From Methanobacterium sp. (GTDB lineage: Archaea; Methanobacteriota; Methanobacteria; Methanobacteriales; Methanobacteriaceae): a stretch of 19,715 nt of DNA. A model generated the notes under the pieces. The model was not told where the DNA came from, did no database searches, and was given only the letters and a program-made list of their open reading frames with translations. Shown here in pieces: positions 1 through 10,510 of the stretch (the stretch's first letter is position 1; each line of letters opens with the position of its first letter). Where the stretch lies: positions 1 to 19,715 of the forward strand of contig JAHKLP010000093.1 of assembly GCA_020855015.1 (NCBI GenBank). The letters are read 5' to 3'. Both the position numbers and the translations under genes were made by a program.

Positions 1-1266
1 GATATAGAGGGAGCTTTGATACTTGATCCGGAGAAAGTTGGTGAAGTTTCAGTTAAAGTAGCTAAAATTTTAGCCCCTGAACGGGAAAAACTCAAATTAT
101 TACCTGAACTGGATGAAGTTCAGGCTATGGCGGTTGAATGCACAGAGTGCGGTTGGTGTAACCGAGTTTGTCCTAACAATAAACCCATGATGGAAGCAGT
201 GGTAGCAGCTGGAAAAGGTGATTTCTCAGGATTTGAAAAACTTTACTTGAATGATGTTTGTTACTCCTGTGGCAGATGTGAACAAGAATGTGAAAGGGAA
301 CTTCCCCTCATGTCCATGTTGGCTAAGGTAGGGGAAAGATCAGCCAAGACTGAGAAATTTAACATCCGTGCAGGAAGAGGTCCAGTACAAGATGTTGAAG
401 TAAGGCGTGTAGGTGCTCCACTAGTTTTAGGTGACATTCCTGGAGTTATCGCAATTGTCGGTTGTTCAAATTATCCTGATGGTGGTAAAGAAGTTGCTGA
501 AATGGCTAAAGAATTTTTAGAACGGAACTATATTGTAGTAGCCACTGGATGTGGAGCCATGTCCATTGGCGAATACCATGATGAAGACGGAAAGACTTTA
601 TATGAAAAATATAGTGGAGATTTCGATTCTAGAGGATTACTCAATATTGGATCCTGTGTTTCAAACGCCCATATATCTGGAGCTTGCATAAAAATAGCTA
701 ACATATTTGCCAGAAAACCATTGGAAGGAAATTTCGAGGAAATAGCAGATTATATTTTGAATAGGGTAGGAGCTTGTGGAGTGGCTTGGGGTGCATACAG
801 TCAAAAAGCAGCAGCTATTGCTACCGGTGTAAACCGATGGGGAATACCAGCAGTTGTAGGACCTCACGCATCCAAATATCGTCGGTTGTTATTGGGAAGA
901 ACTGACAAAAAGGAAACATGGAAAATAAAAGACATGAGGACTGGTAAAATAATGGATGGTGAACCTGCACCCGAGCATCTTATCTATGCCGCAGAAAACA
1001 TGGCAGAAGCCACTGTAATGACCTCTAAACTTTGTATAAGGCCTACTGATACTGGTAAAGGGCGTCAAATTAAATTAAATCATTATATTGACCTCTATAA
1101 AAAGTACTATGGTCGCTTACCTCCAGATATTCATCTATTCGTCCGAAACGAAAAAGATATTCCAATAACCTATAAAAAAGATGTCAAGGAAGTACTGGAA
1201 GAAGTAGGATGGGAACCACGAGAAATACCTCAAGAACCCTCTCTTATGGGAATGGGGGATGATTAA
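1..1266 (+). CDS. cdhA: CO dehydrogenase/acetyl-CoA synthase alpha subunit CdhA (C-terminal part, 5' end outside window)
   Basis: This is the carbon monoxide dehydrogenase catalytic subunit of the archaeal acetyl-CoA decarbonylase/synthase complex, which interconverts CO2 and CO. The frame is open from base 1, so the TTG at 16 is not a start; about 421 residues are present of a protein that is usually close to 780. Two ferredoxin-type motifs are visible: C-x2-C-x2-C-x3-C-P (from base 139) and C-x2-C-x2-C-x3-C (from base 259), the extra [4Fe-4S] clusters that set CdhA apart from bacterial CODH. Further on, VGCSNYPDG, VATGCGAMS and NIGSCVSNAH match the last three cysteine ligands of the Ni-Fe-S C-cluster. 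The histidine and first cysteine ligands must lie upstream. The stop codon directly abuts the cdhB ATG, so the two are cotranscribed. The operon promoter is not in the window. Confidence 0.96.
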   Translation, partial: DIEGALILDPEKVGEVSVKVAKILAPEREKLKLLPELDEVQAMAVECTECGWCNRVCPNNKPMMEAVVAAGKGDFSGFEKLYLNDVCYSCGRCEQECERELPLMSMLAKVGERSAKTEKFNIRAGRGPVQDVEVRRVGAPLVLGDIPGVIAIVGCSNYPDGGKEVAEMAKEFLERNYIVVATGCGAMSIGEYHDEDGKTLYEKYSGDFDSRGLLNIGSCVSNAHISGACIKIANIFARKPLEGNFEEIADYILNRVGACGVAWGAYSQKAAAIATGVNRWGIPAVVGPHASKYRRLLLGRTDKKETWKIKDMRTGKIMDGEPAPEHLIYAAENMAEATVMTSKLCIRPTDTGKGRQIKLNHYIDLYKKYYGRLPPDIHLFVRNEKDIPITYKKDVKEVLEEVGWEPREIPQEPSLMGMGDD

Positions 1267-1785
1267 ATGTCAAATGAGAGAATTATACCATATCAGCCCA
1301 CAGTGATTGCAGGGCCTAAACAGGCTTTGCTGGTAACTCCAGAAACAGCCGAGCTCATGATAAAAAATTCTAAAAGACCTCTTTTTATTTTAGGGCCCCT
1401 GGTAAAAGAGGAACCTCTTCTCAGCTTTGCTACCAATATAGCAGAAAAATGGAACCTACCAGTAGTCACAACAGCAGACGCATACAAACCATTCAATGAT
1501 AAAGGACTTAATCCAAAATCATATGGGGTTGTGGAAATAGTAAACTTGCTCAAAGACCCGGAATGGAAGGGTTTAGACGGTAAAGGATCGTATGACTTGG
1601 TTATTTTCTTAGGATGTATATATTACATAGGTTCACAGGGACTATCAACCCTGAAACATTATGCACCTCATTTGAAAACTTTAACTATCTGCAAATTTTT
1701 CCATTCTAATGCAGATGCTTCATTCCCGAATATGAAAGATGAAGAATGGTTTAAATTCCTTGGAAAGATGGGTAAAGGGGGATGA
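1267..1785 (+). CDS. cdhB: CO dehydrogenase/acetyl-CoA synthase epsilon subunit CdhB
   Basis: This 172-residue protein is the small epsilon subunit that binds CdhA in the alpha2-epsilon2 CODH component. It has a Rossmann-like DHS fold, and roles in complex stability or flavin-linked electron transfer have been proposed for the family. Length and position directly after cdhA fit the family. The ATG follows the cdhA TAA with no gap, and a G-rich stretch (GGGGGATGAT) just upstream can act as ribosome binding site. No metal-binding cysteine motif is visible, as expected. The call relies on length, the order of genes and overall resemblance (for example the hydrophobic strand LFILGPLV and the segment DLVIFLGCIYYIG). 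Confidence 0.93.
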   Translation: MSNERIIPYQPTVIAGPKQALLVTPETAELMIKNSKRPLFILGPLVKEEPLLSFATNIAEKWNLPVVTTADAYKPFNDKGLNPKSYGVVEIVNLLKDPEWKGLDGKGSYDLVIFLGCIYYIGSQGLSTLKHYAPHLKTLTICKFFHSNADASFPNMKDEEWFKFLGKMGKGG

Positions 1786-1827
1786 GTTTAAAATAAAGTT
1801 TCTGAATAATCATAATATGTTAAGGTT

Positions 1828-3316
<1,489 letters not shown>

Positions 3317-3354
3317 TCATATAATTTATTAGAAGATTAAAACGGAGCATAAAC

Positions 3355-4110
3355 GTGATCATTGCAGTAAGTGGTAAAGGCGGAACCGGGAAAACCCTGG
3401 TATCATCCCTCCTCATTAAAGCACTATCAGATACTGAACAGGATATTCTGGCAATTGACGCCGATCCTGATAGTAATTTACCTGAAGCTTTAGGGGTAGA
3501 TGTGAATAAAACAGTAGGTGATGTGAGGGAGGAATTAAAAGAAGATACTGCCAAGGGAAGGATACCCACTGGAATGAACAAGTGGGACATTCTCGATTAT
3601 CGTATCATGGAATCAATCGTCGAAACTCCCAAATTTGACCTTTTGGCTATGGGGAGGCCCGAAGGCAGTGGATGCTATTGTGCAGTAAATAATATGCTCC
3701 GTAGAATAATCGAAAACTTATCATCCAATTATGATGTGATCATCATTGACACGGAGGCAGGACTAGAACATCTAAGCCGTCGAACAACTCAAAATGTGGA
3801 TGTCATGTTGGTGGTCACTGATAAATCCAAAAGAGGGATGCTAACTGCTCAAAGAATTGGTAAACTAGCTGATGATCTTGAAATCAAATTCAAAGAATTG
3901 TATCTGATTTTAAACAGGGTGAACACTGAAAATGAAGAAGAAATCCTGGGAAAAGCTAAAGAAACTGGTCTGGAGATGGCTGGAGTAATTTTTGAGGATG
4001 ATGAAGTGACTAAGTTTGATATTGAAGGAAGACCTTTAGTGGAGCTTCCTAATGAATCTAATACTGTAAAGGCAGTATCGGGGATATTATCCCGCATCAG
4101 AAGTAATTAA
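3355..4110 (+). CDS. cooC: CooC-type nickel-insertion ATPase (MinD/SIMIBI family)
   Basis: This 251-residue P-loop ATPase belongs to the CooC group of MinD-like proteins, which dimerise with ATP and deliver nickel to CODH or ACS. A deviant Walker A (GKGGTGKT, residues 7-14, with the signature lysine at 8), the A'-like DADPDSNLPEALG and a switch II-like DTEAGLEHLSRR (132-143) are visible. Cys107 and Cys109 form the C-x-C that in characterised CooC binds metal at the dimer interface. The start is GTG with a poor ribosome binding site (CGGAG). It sits between cdhC and cdhD, so the likely client is the C-cluster of CdhA, the A-cluster of CdhC, or both; the sequence cannot tell which. Confidence 0.9.
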   Translation: MIIAVSGKGGTGKTLVSSLLIKALSDTEQDILAIDADPDSNLPEALGVDVNKTVGDVREELKEDTAKGRIPTGMNKWDILDYRIMESIVETPKFDLLAMGRPEGSGCYCAVNNMLRRIIENLSSNYDVIIIDTEAGLEHLSRRTTQNVDVMLVVTDKSKRGMLTAQRIGKLADDLEIKFKELYLILNRVNTENEEEILGKAKETGLEMAGVIFEDDEVTKFDIEGRPLVELPNESNTVKAVSGILSRIRSN

Positions 4111-4114
4111 GGAC

Positions 4115-5286
<1,172 letters not shown>

Positions 5287-5298
5287 GAGGTTATGAGT

Positions 5299-6690
5299 AT
5301 GCAAGTCACTGCAATGGATATTTACCGATTGCTTCCCCAGACTAACTGTGAAGACTGTGATGAAGCTGCCTGTGGAGAGGCATCCTGTATGGCCTTTGCC
5401 ACTAAACTCTCAGAAAAAGAAGCCCAACTGGAACTCTGCACAGAACTATCTGAAGAATCATTCAACAAGTTGGAAGCACTGCTAGCACCAGCAGTACGAG
5501 AGATCACCATTGGAACTGGTGATAAAACAATCACCATTGGTGGAGATGAAGTATTATATCGTTACGAGTTAACCTACTACAATCCCACAGCATTAGTCAT
5601 TGATATCGCGGACAACCTCAGCGACACAGAATTTGATGAAAGGGTTAAAACAATCGAAGAAACCGAATTTGAAAGAATAGGTGAAATGCTCACCTTAGAT
5701 GCGATAGCTTTACGGAATGCATCAGGAGATGCCGAAAAATTCGCCGAAGCCGCAGCCAAACTCAAAACCACTAAATTACCCTTGATTCTTTGTTCATTCG
5801 ATCCCGAAGCCATGAAAGCAGCACTGGAAAAGGTGGGAGATGAAAGGCCTTTGATCTATGCTGTTAACGAAGCTAACCTTGATGAAATGGCGTTAATGGC
5901 ACTGGAATATAACTGTCCTGTATGTGTTTTTGCCCCAAATGACCTGGAAAAAATGAAACAGATCAGCCACACTCTAAGGGAAAAAGGAATTGAAGACATA
6001 GTACTGGACCCAGGCACCTATGTGGATGAAGGCGTAGGGGACAGTTTAGATAATTTCGTTATGATTCGCAGACTGGCAGTTGAAGAACGAGATGAGGACT
6101 TCCGCTTCCCATTACTTGGTATTCCTGCACTCACCTGGTTATATGAGAAGGATGAGATCAAAGGAGGAATAAGAGAAGCAACTATTGCTGCCATTCTTAT
6201 GAACAAATATGCTGATGTGTTAATATTCCATGGAACTGATATCTGGGAATTAATACCTGTTCTTACTTTACGACAAGGAATATACACAGATCCTAGGAAG
6301 CCACAAGCCGTTGATCCGGGGCTTTATGAGTTCGGTGAGTTGGATAAAAATTCACCAGTCTTGATGACCACCAATTTCGCCCTCACCTTCTACACCGTAG
6401 AGGGAGATATAAAGGGCAAAGCCAATACTTATCTGTTGGTATTGGATACTGAAGGTCGTGCTGTTGACGTTTCACTTGCAGGAGGTCAACTAAATGCAGA
6501 AGCTGTAGCTGATCTCATTAAAGAAACAGGTATTGAAGATAAAGTGGACACACGCACACTTATCATCCCAGGATTATCAGCTCCTGTGAGTGGAGAAATT
6601 GAGGATGAAAGTGGATGGGAAGTTCTGGTTGGTCCAAGAGACTCCTCAGGTGTACCTGGATTCCTTGATGATCTTAAGAAGAAATCATAA
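5299..6690 (+). CDS. cdhE: Corrinoid Fe-S protein large subunit CdhE (gamma subunit)
   Basis: CdhE carries the [4Fe-4S] cluster and the corrinoid-binding C-terminal domain of the methyl-transfer protein. The N-terminal motif follows YRLLPQTN. Family members usually have C-x2-C-x4-C-x16-C; here the segment CEDCDEAACGEASC contains five extra residues and one extra Cys before the x16-C part. A TIM barrel follows, and the C-terminal portion (about 345-463) has LTFYTVEGD, VSLAGGQLNAE and LIIPGLSAPVSG, typical of the B12-binding domain. The frame also has ATG at 5293, but AGGAGG at 5285-5290 would almost touch it. The ATG at 5299 is 8 bases away and gives 463 residues starting MQVTAMDIY, so I prefer it. 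Confidence 0.95.
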   Translation: MQVTAMDIYRLLPQTNCEDCDEAACGEASCMAFATKLSEKEAQLELCTELSEESFNKLEALLAPAVREITIGTGDKTITIGGDEVLYRYELTYYNPTALVIDIADNLSDTEFDERVKTIEETEFERIGEMLTLDAIALRNASGDAEKFAEAAAKLKTTKLPLILCSFDPEAMKAALEKVGDERPLIYAVNEANLDEMALMALEYNCPVCVFAPNDLEKMKQISHTLREKGIEDIVLDPGTYVDEGVGDSLDNFVMIRRLAVEERDEDFRFPLLGIPALTWLYEKDEIKGGIREATIAAILMNKYADVLIFHGTDIWELIPVLTLRQGIYTDPRKPQAVDPGLYEFGELDKNSPVLMTTNFALTFYTVEGDIKGKANTYLLVLDTEGRAVDVSLAGGQLNAEAVADLIKETGIEDKVDTRTLIIPGLSAPVSGEIEDESGWEVLVGPRDSSGVPGFLDDLKKKS

Positions 6691-6735
6691 GGAATTTCAC
6701 CCCCTAATCTATTGAATTTAATGGAAAGTGATAAG

Positions 6736-7206
6736 ATGAAGACTCTTATGGTAATTGACCCACAAAGATGCAGTGAGTGTGAGGACTGCATCAATGCATG
6801 TAAGAAAGCACATGGAGTGGCTCGGACTAAGAAAACCAGTACCGTGCCTCTTTTCTGTCTCCAATGTCATCCTGATAAAGCCCCATGTGCACGTATATGT
6901 CCCACAGGTGCCATTCAGGAAGAGGATGGTACGTTAATGGTGGATGAGGATGCCTGCATATTATGTCGTCTGTGTATGATCGCCTGTCCAGTTGGAATGC
7001 TAGTAATTGATGAGGAAAAAAAGGCAGTGCAAAAGTGCACATTATGTCTTGATGCAGAAGACCAGATACTACCGGCATGTGTGGAGGCCTGTAAAGATAA
7101 TGTACTAAAAATCTTCTCGGTTGAAGATCTAGAAGATCTTAAAAAAGACCTTTCTTACACAGAAGTCCTGAACGAAGCTATGAAAGCATATCAGAAAAAA
7201 ATTTAG
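6736..7206 (+). CDS. Four-cluster [4Fe-4S] ferredoxin of the CooF/HycB type, last gene of the cdh operon
   Basis: The roughly 156-residue product has cysteines arranged as in the CooF/HycB/FdhB electron-transfer subunits: CSECEDCINAC near the N terminus, CLQCHPDKAPCARICP, CILCRLCMIACP, and CTLC with CVEAC, enough for four [4Fe-4S] clusters. It probably passes electrons to or from the CODH part of the complex, by analogy with bacterial CooF; the partner is inferred from its place 45 bases after cdhE and before the operon terminator. The frame also has TTG at 6712 and ATG at 6721, but only the ATG at 6736 has a ribosome binding site (AAGTGAT). The C-terminal 30 residues are helical and charged. 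No signal peptide or membrane segment is seen. Confidence 0.88.
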   Translation: MKTLMVIDPQRCSECEDCINACKKAHGVARTKKTSTVPLFCLQCHPDKAPCARICPTGAIQEEDGTLMVDEDACILCRLCMIACPVGMLVIDEEKKAVQKCTLCLDAEDQILPACVEACKDNVLKIFSVEDLEDLKKDLSYTEVLNEAMKAYQKKI

Positions 7207-7218
7207 ATGTTATTTTAA

Positions 7219-7252
7219 AAATGGATTCAATATCCATTTCAAATATTTTTTT
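7219..7252 (+). terminator. Hairpin/T-run terminator of the cdh operon, possibly bidirectional
   Basis: AAATGGAT (7219-7226) and ATCCATTT (7232-7239) form a perfect 8-bp stem with a 5-nt loop, followed by seven T at 7246-7252. It is 13 bases after the ferredoxin stop codon. A run of five A at 7217-7221 gives a T-run on the minus strand, so the same hairpin may also stop transcripts from the convergent alkyltransferase gene. Confidence 0.7.
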
Positions 7253-7307
7253 CCTAATATCTTTTATTTTCATCGTGTTATTTTTAAGAAGACACCGCCA
7301 GATAGGA

Positions 7308-7898
7308 TTATGTTCTGGTGACACGAAAACCATTGATCTTCACACCCTCTTTTTTTAACAATTCTTTTTTCATTTCCACTCCCCCATTATAGTTTCCCAG
7401 AGTTAAATCGGATTTAACAACTCTGTGACAGGGTATTACCAGGGGAAATGGATTTCTTGCCAGTGCGCTGCCCACTGCTCTCCAGGCTTTACTATTCATA
7501 GACTCCGCAACTTCTTTATATGTTTTAACTGTGCCTCTAGGGATTTTTGAAACCATTTGCAACACTTCTAAGTCAAATTCATTAGTAACCGGTCCCTTTA
7601 AAGGTTCTGATTTGTTAATAGATAATTCCAGAATATCTTGGTTAAAATTGACTTTTTTGCCATTGTAAAGATTAAAAATATCTCTAACAATGGGCAGATA
7701 TTTATCAGTCAATTTAAAATCAGCAAATTCATCGGAAATCTTTTCATACAGTTTTTCCCTGCTGGATGTTGGAAGAAAAATTCTAACTATTTTTTCACTG
7801 GCTGAATAAATTCCCACGGCAAAAAAAAGGTCTTCTTTATGATATATTGTCACAAAAATAGCATCTGGGTATGATTTTTCAGAAATTTTGTTATACAA
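7308..7898 (-). CDS. ogt: Methylated-DNA--[protein]-cysteine S-methyltransferase (O6-alkylguanine repair)
   Basis: This suicide repair protein moves the alkyl group from O6-alkylguanine in DNA to its own cysteine. The C-terminal half (about residues 107-185) is the conserved domain: GTVKTYKEVAE, then WRAVGSALARNP (with the helix-turn-helix arginine finger region), then IPCHRVV with the acceptor Cys157, then GNYNGG. The N-terminal half is poorly conserved, as usual. The start is TTG at 7896-7898, supported by AGGTGA at 7908-7913 (minus strand) nine bases upstream; no ATG fits as well. It begins 32 bases after the HEAT-repeat gene on the same strand, so the two may be cotranscribed. Confidence 0.93.
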   Translation of the reverse strand: MYNKISEKSYPDAIFVTIYHKEDLFFAVGIYSASEKIVRIFLPTSSREKLYEKISDEFADFKLTDKYLPIVRDIFNLYNGKKVNFNQDILELSINKSEPLKGPVTNEFDLEVLQMVSKIPRGTVKTYKEVAESMNSKAWRAVGSALARNPFPLVIPCHRVVKSDLTLGNYNGGVEMKKELLKKEGVKINGFRVTRT

Positions 7899-7930
7899 TT
7901 TATCGATTCACCTATATATCTTTGGTATAA

Positions 7931-9283
7931 TTAACCGTAAATATAGAAACTGTCCACCATGATTTCTATATCTTCACTGGCTTCTTCAAAAGCAGTCGGA
8001 TCTCCTACAAACCACATGTAATATAATAAATCATCCTTCTTAAAAGATACAATTAGAATACTGGTGGGAGCGACATCATGATTCTCACCATATACTTCAT
8101 AAACATCCATACCGTATTTTTCAAAATAACGTTCATCAAGTATTTCACTGCCCTGTACTATGAACACATCTTTTAACATCTCTGCAAATTCCTCTGATGA
8201 AACTTCAGCCACATTGGTATTCCTATTAAGGGATAAAGTAATAGAATTGTTTTCATATAATCCTCTAACAACCTTCTTGGCATCGGATGTGCTGATAATC
8301 TCCCAGTGATCAGAATAATCAAAAGATACTTCACCGTTGTCAAAATTTAATATACGAGTTTTAGCATGTTTTTTAAGGATTTTATGTATCGCTATTTCAG
8401 CTTTATCTTTTACAAATAAATATTCATCTTTCTGAGCATATCTAAGAGCTTCAAGTGCTCTTTCATCTCCAATTCTGCCCAGGGCTTCGGCAGCTCTTCC
8501 CCGAACATGACGATTGTTATCTCTAGTATTTCCTACAAACACACCTATTAAAGCATTAAGAGCGTCTTCACCACCAATTTTCCCGATAACTTCTGCTGCT
8601 CTGGCTCTAACGCTCCAGTTTTCATTTTGCAACGTTTTTATAAGGGGTTTAACTGCTCTTTCCCCGAACTTTGCCAAAGCAAGCATGGCTTTCCAACGCA
8701 CATCAGCATCTTCATCTTCCATTGCCTCAAGAAGAATAGGAATTGCTTTTTCATCCTTCATTCTTCCCAAAGAAACTGCTGCAAACTTTCGAACTTGCCA
8801 GTCACTGTCATTAAGGGCTTTTATAAGGTATGGAACTGCTCGTTGGTCAGCAATCATTCCCAACGCATTGGCAGCTGTTCTTCTCACACTCCAATCGTCA
8901 TCTCCCAAAGCCACAATCAATGTATCCACCGCTTCAGGACTACCTATTTCTCCCAGAGCCCATGCAGCTTTTAAACGCACTTCTTCATCCGGATCTTCCT
9001 CTAAGGACTCAATTAGGTATGGAACTGCTCTTTCATCTCCGATTTTACCCAATGCTTCTGCTGAAAAATCTCTTACATCATTTAGAACTATATAATCAGA
9101 GTGCCAACTTTTATATTTTAAAGAATCAATAAGTGCATCTACAGCCCTTTCATCTCCCACTTTCTTTAGAGCTCTAGCTGCTTCCTTCCTGTTGAGATAG
9201 TCTTTATCCTTAAGGAGCCTTACAAGTCCATCCACATCTCTATTTTCTTCAAGATATTCAATATCTAGATCAGTTGAATCCAT
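7931..9283 (-). CDS. HEAT-repeat protein with an unrecognised C-terminal domain
   Basis: The 450-residue product consists of about nine HEAT/PBS-lyase repeats over residues 15-305 (recurring units such as VRRTAANALGMIADQRAVPYLIKAL), which form a helical solenoid used for protein binding. A different domain of about 140 residues follows, starting near FDYSDHWEI and rich in beta strands and aromatic residues. It resembles the PsbP/DUF-type tails found in other Methanobacteriales proteins, but I cannot name it. No signal peptide or membrane segment is visible, so it is probably cytoplasmic. Ligand and function are unknown. The ATG at 9283 has GGAGAG at 9289-9294. A perfect palindrome lies at its promoter. 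The alkyltransferase gene follows directly. Confidence 0.88.
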   Translation of the reverse strand: MDSTDLDIEYLEENRDVDGLVRLLKDKDYLNRKEAARALKKVGDERAVDALIDSLKYKSWHSDYIVLNDVRDFSAEALGKIGDERAVPYLIESLEEDPDEEVRLKAAWALGEIGSPEAVDTLIVALGDDDWSVRRTAANALGMIADQRAVPYLIKALNDSDWQVRKFAAVSLGRMKDEKAIPILLEAMEDEDADVRWKAMLALAKFGERAVKPLIKTLQNENWSVRARAAEVIGKIGGEDALNALIGVFVGNTRDNNRHVRGRAAEALGRIGDERALEALRYAQKDEYLFVKDKAEIAIHKILKKHAKTRILNFDNGEVSFDYSDHWEIISTSDAKKVVRGLYENNSITLSLNRNTNVAEVSSEEFAEMLKDVFIVQGSEILDERYFEKYGMDVYEVYGENHDVAPTSILIVSFKKDDLLYYMWFVGDPTAFEEASEDIEIMVDSFYIYG

Positions 9284-9301
9284 AAATACTCTCCGGGAAT
9301 T

Positions 9302-9344
9302 TAGGACAGTCCTATATAATATCTTGTCTGGTGGAATTTATAAT
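9302..9344 (-). promoter_or_regulatory. Promoter of the HEAT-repeat gene with a 13-bp palindrome
   Basis: Reading the minus strand toward the gene there is ATTATAAA (9337-9344), then TTATATAG (9312-9319), either of which could be the TATA box. TAGGAC and GTCCTA form a perfect palindrome with one central base at 9302-9314, overlapping the second TATA element and near the start site expected from the first. This placement fits a repressor operator; the regulator is unknown. Confidence 0.5.
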
Positions 9345-9358
9345 TATACCTTAGTTGA

Positions 9359-10507
9359 TTATAGTATGTCCTTTAAAAGTTTTAAAAATTGGGGGTATTC
9401 TTTTACAAAGCCCAACATGGACATTTTGGATATTGATTTTAAGTCCTGTTTTTTTAGGAATTGAGCCAATATATTTATTTCTTCATCGCTTAACTTGTCT
9501 AATATTTTCCTATATTTCAATGACTCCTTAAGATCTTTCCCTATTTCATTTTTCCACTGTTTTTCATATTTTTTCAAAAAATTACCAGAATAATCTTCTC
9601 TTTCAACTGCTTTCGCTGCCACTTCGCCAGCAACTCGGCCGCAATGGGCAGTAATATGAACTCCTCCCCCTGTGAAGGGTTCTACTTGTCCCGCAGCATC
9701 CCCTACTATCATGAGGCCATCAGTGTATGTTTTTTCAACAGGTCCTGAAACTGGAACTCCTCCCACATTAAGTTCAACTGGAGTGGCATCCATTGAGGAT
9801 GTGAATTTTTTCAGATAATAATATGCAGTTTCTGTGTTACTCCTAATCCCCACTCCTACATTTGCCACATTATCCCCCTTGGGGAATATCCATGCATAAC
9901 CTTTGGGGGCTATTTTTTGGCCAAAATAAAATTTTAGATAATGAGGGTCTGTTTTCAAACCCACCATTTCATATTGTGCGCATGAACCGAGAGTTTTTGG
10001 GGTTTGATTGGTGTTCAAACCTGCCATTTGAGCTACCTTGGATTCTACTCCGTCCGCAGCAATGACCACATCTGCTTTGATTTCGATGGAACGCCCCATG
10101 TGTTTGGCGACCACCCCGCAAACTTGCCCATCTTTTTTTAAGAGGTTTTTTACCCTAGTTTTAACCATTATTTCTGTACCAGCTTTGGCTGCTTCTATTG
10201 CTAGTTGTTTGTCAAATACTTTCCTCTCTAAGATATAACCTTCTGCATACCCTCCTTCCAAGTGACCGTGAGTTCCGTCAGGAGCATAAATGTCAGCCCC
10301 TTTAATTTCAGAACGTATATATTGAGGTGATGGTTCAATCTCCAGGGTTTTAAATGTTCTGGAACTGGTTGCCTCAGCACACTGCACTGGAGTTCCAATC
10401 TCCTGATTTTTCTCAATCATCAGAACTTCAGCACCATTTCTAGAGGCAAATATAGATGCACTAGAACCTCCAATACGGCCCCCCACAACTACAACATCGT
10501 ATTTCAT
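9359..10507 (-). CDS. Geranylgeranyl reductase family protein (digeranylgeranylglycerophospholipid reductase)
   Basis: This 382-residue flavoprotein belongs to the geranylgeranyl reductase family, which saturates the isoprenoid chains of archaeal membrane lipids. Visible are the FAD-binding VVVGGRIGGSSAS (residues 6-18), the VQCAEATS segment with Cys43, ADVVIAADGVESKVA (145-159), GYAWIFPKG (203-211) matching the family's YxWxFP substrate motif, and the second FAD motif GDAAGQVEPFTGGG (269-282). The ATG has AGAGGT upstream, inside the last codons of the preceding ferredoxin gene, only 3 bases from its stop, so the two are translationally linked. An adjacent ferredoxin is known to supply electrons to the enzyme in Methanosarcina. 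Other flavin reductases of the family cannot be excluded. Confidence 0.9.
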   Translation of the reverse strand: MKYDVVVVGGRIGGSSASIFASRNGAEVLMIEKNQEIGTPVQCAEATSSRTFKTLEIEPSPQYIRSEIKGADIYAPDGTHGHLEGGYAEGYILERKVFDKQLAIEAAKAGTEIMVKTRVKNLLKKDGQVCGVVAKHMGRSIEIKADVVIAADGVESKVAQMAGLNTNQTPKTLGSCAQYEMVGLKTDPHYLKFYFGQKIAPKGYAWIFPKGDNVANVGVGIRSNTETAYYYLKKFTSSMDATPVELNVGGVPVSGPVEKTYTDGLMIVGDAAGQVEPFTGGGVHITAHCGRVAGEVAAKAVEREDYSGNFLKKYEKQWKNEIGKDLKESLKYRKILDKLSDEEINILAQFLKKQDLKSISKMSMLGFVKEYPQFLKLLKDIL

Positions 10508-10510
10508 TTA

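Noticed and set aside
16..18. TTG as the start codon of the first gene
   Set aside because: The frame is open to base 1 and the product is clearly the second half of CdhA; there is no ribosome binding site.
6755..6937. 60-codon ORF inside the four-cluster ferredoxin gene in another frame
   Set aside because: The main frame has complete Fe-S motifs; the nested ORF has no ribosome binding site or recognisable product.
8514..9095. 193-codon plus-strand ORF opposite the HEAT-repeat gene
   Set aside because: It mirrors the repeated codons of the HEAT repeats, has Ser/Ala-rich low-complexity content and no ribosome binding site.
8400..9250. Recurring short DNA strings, possible repeat array
   Set aside because: They are in frame and encode the repeated HEAT units; there are no unique spacers as in a CRISPR array.
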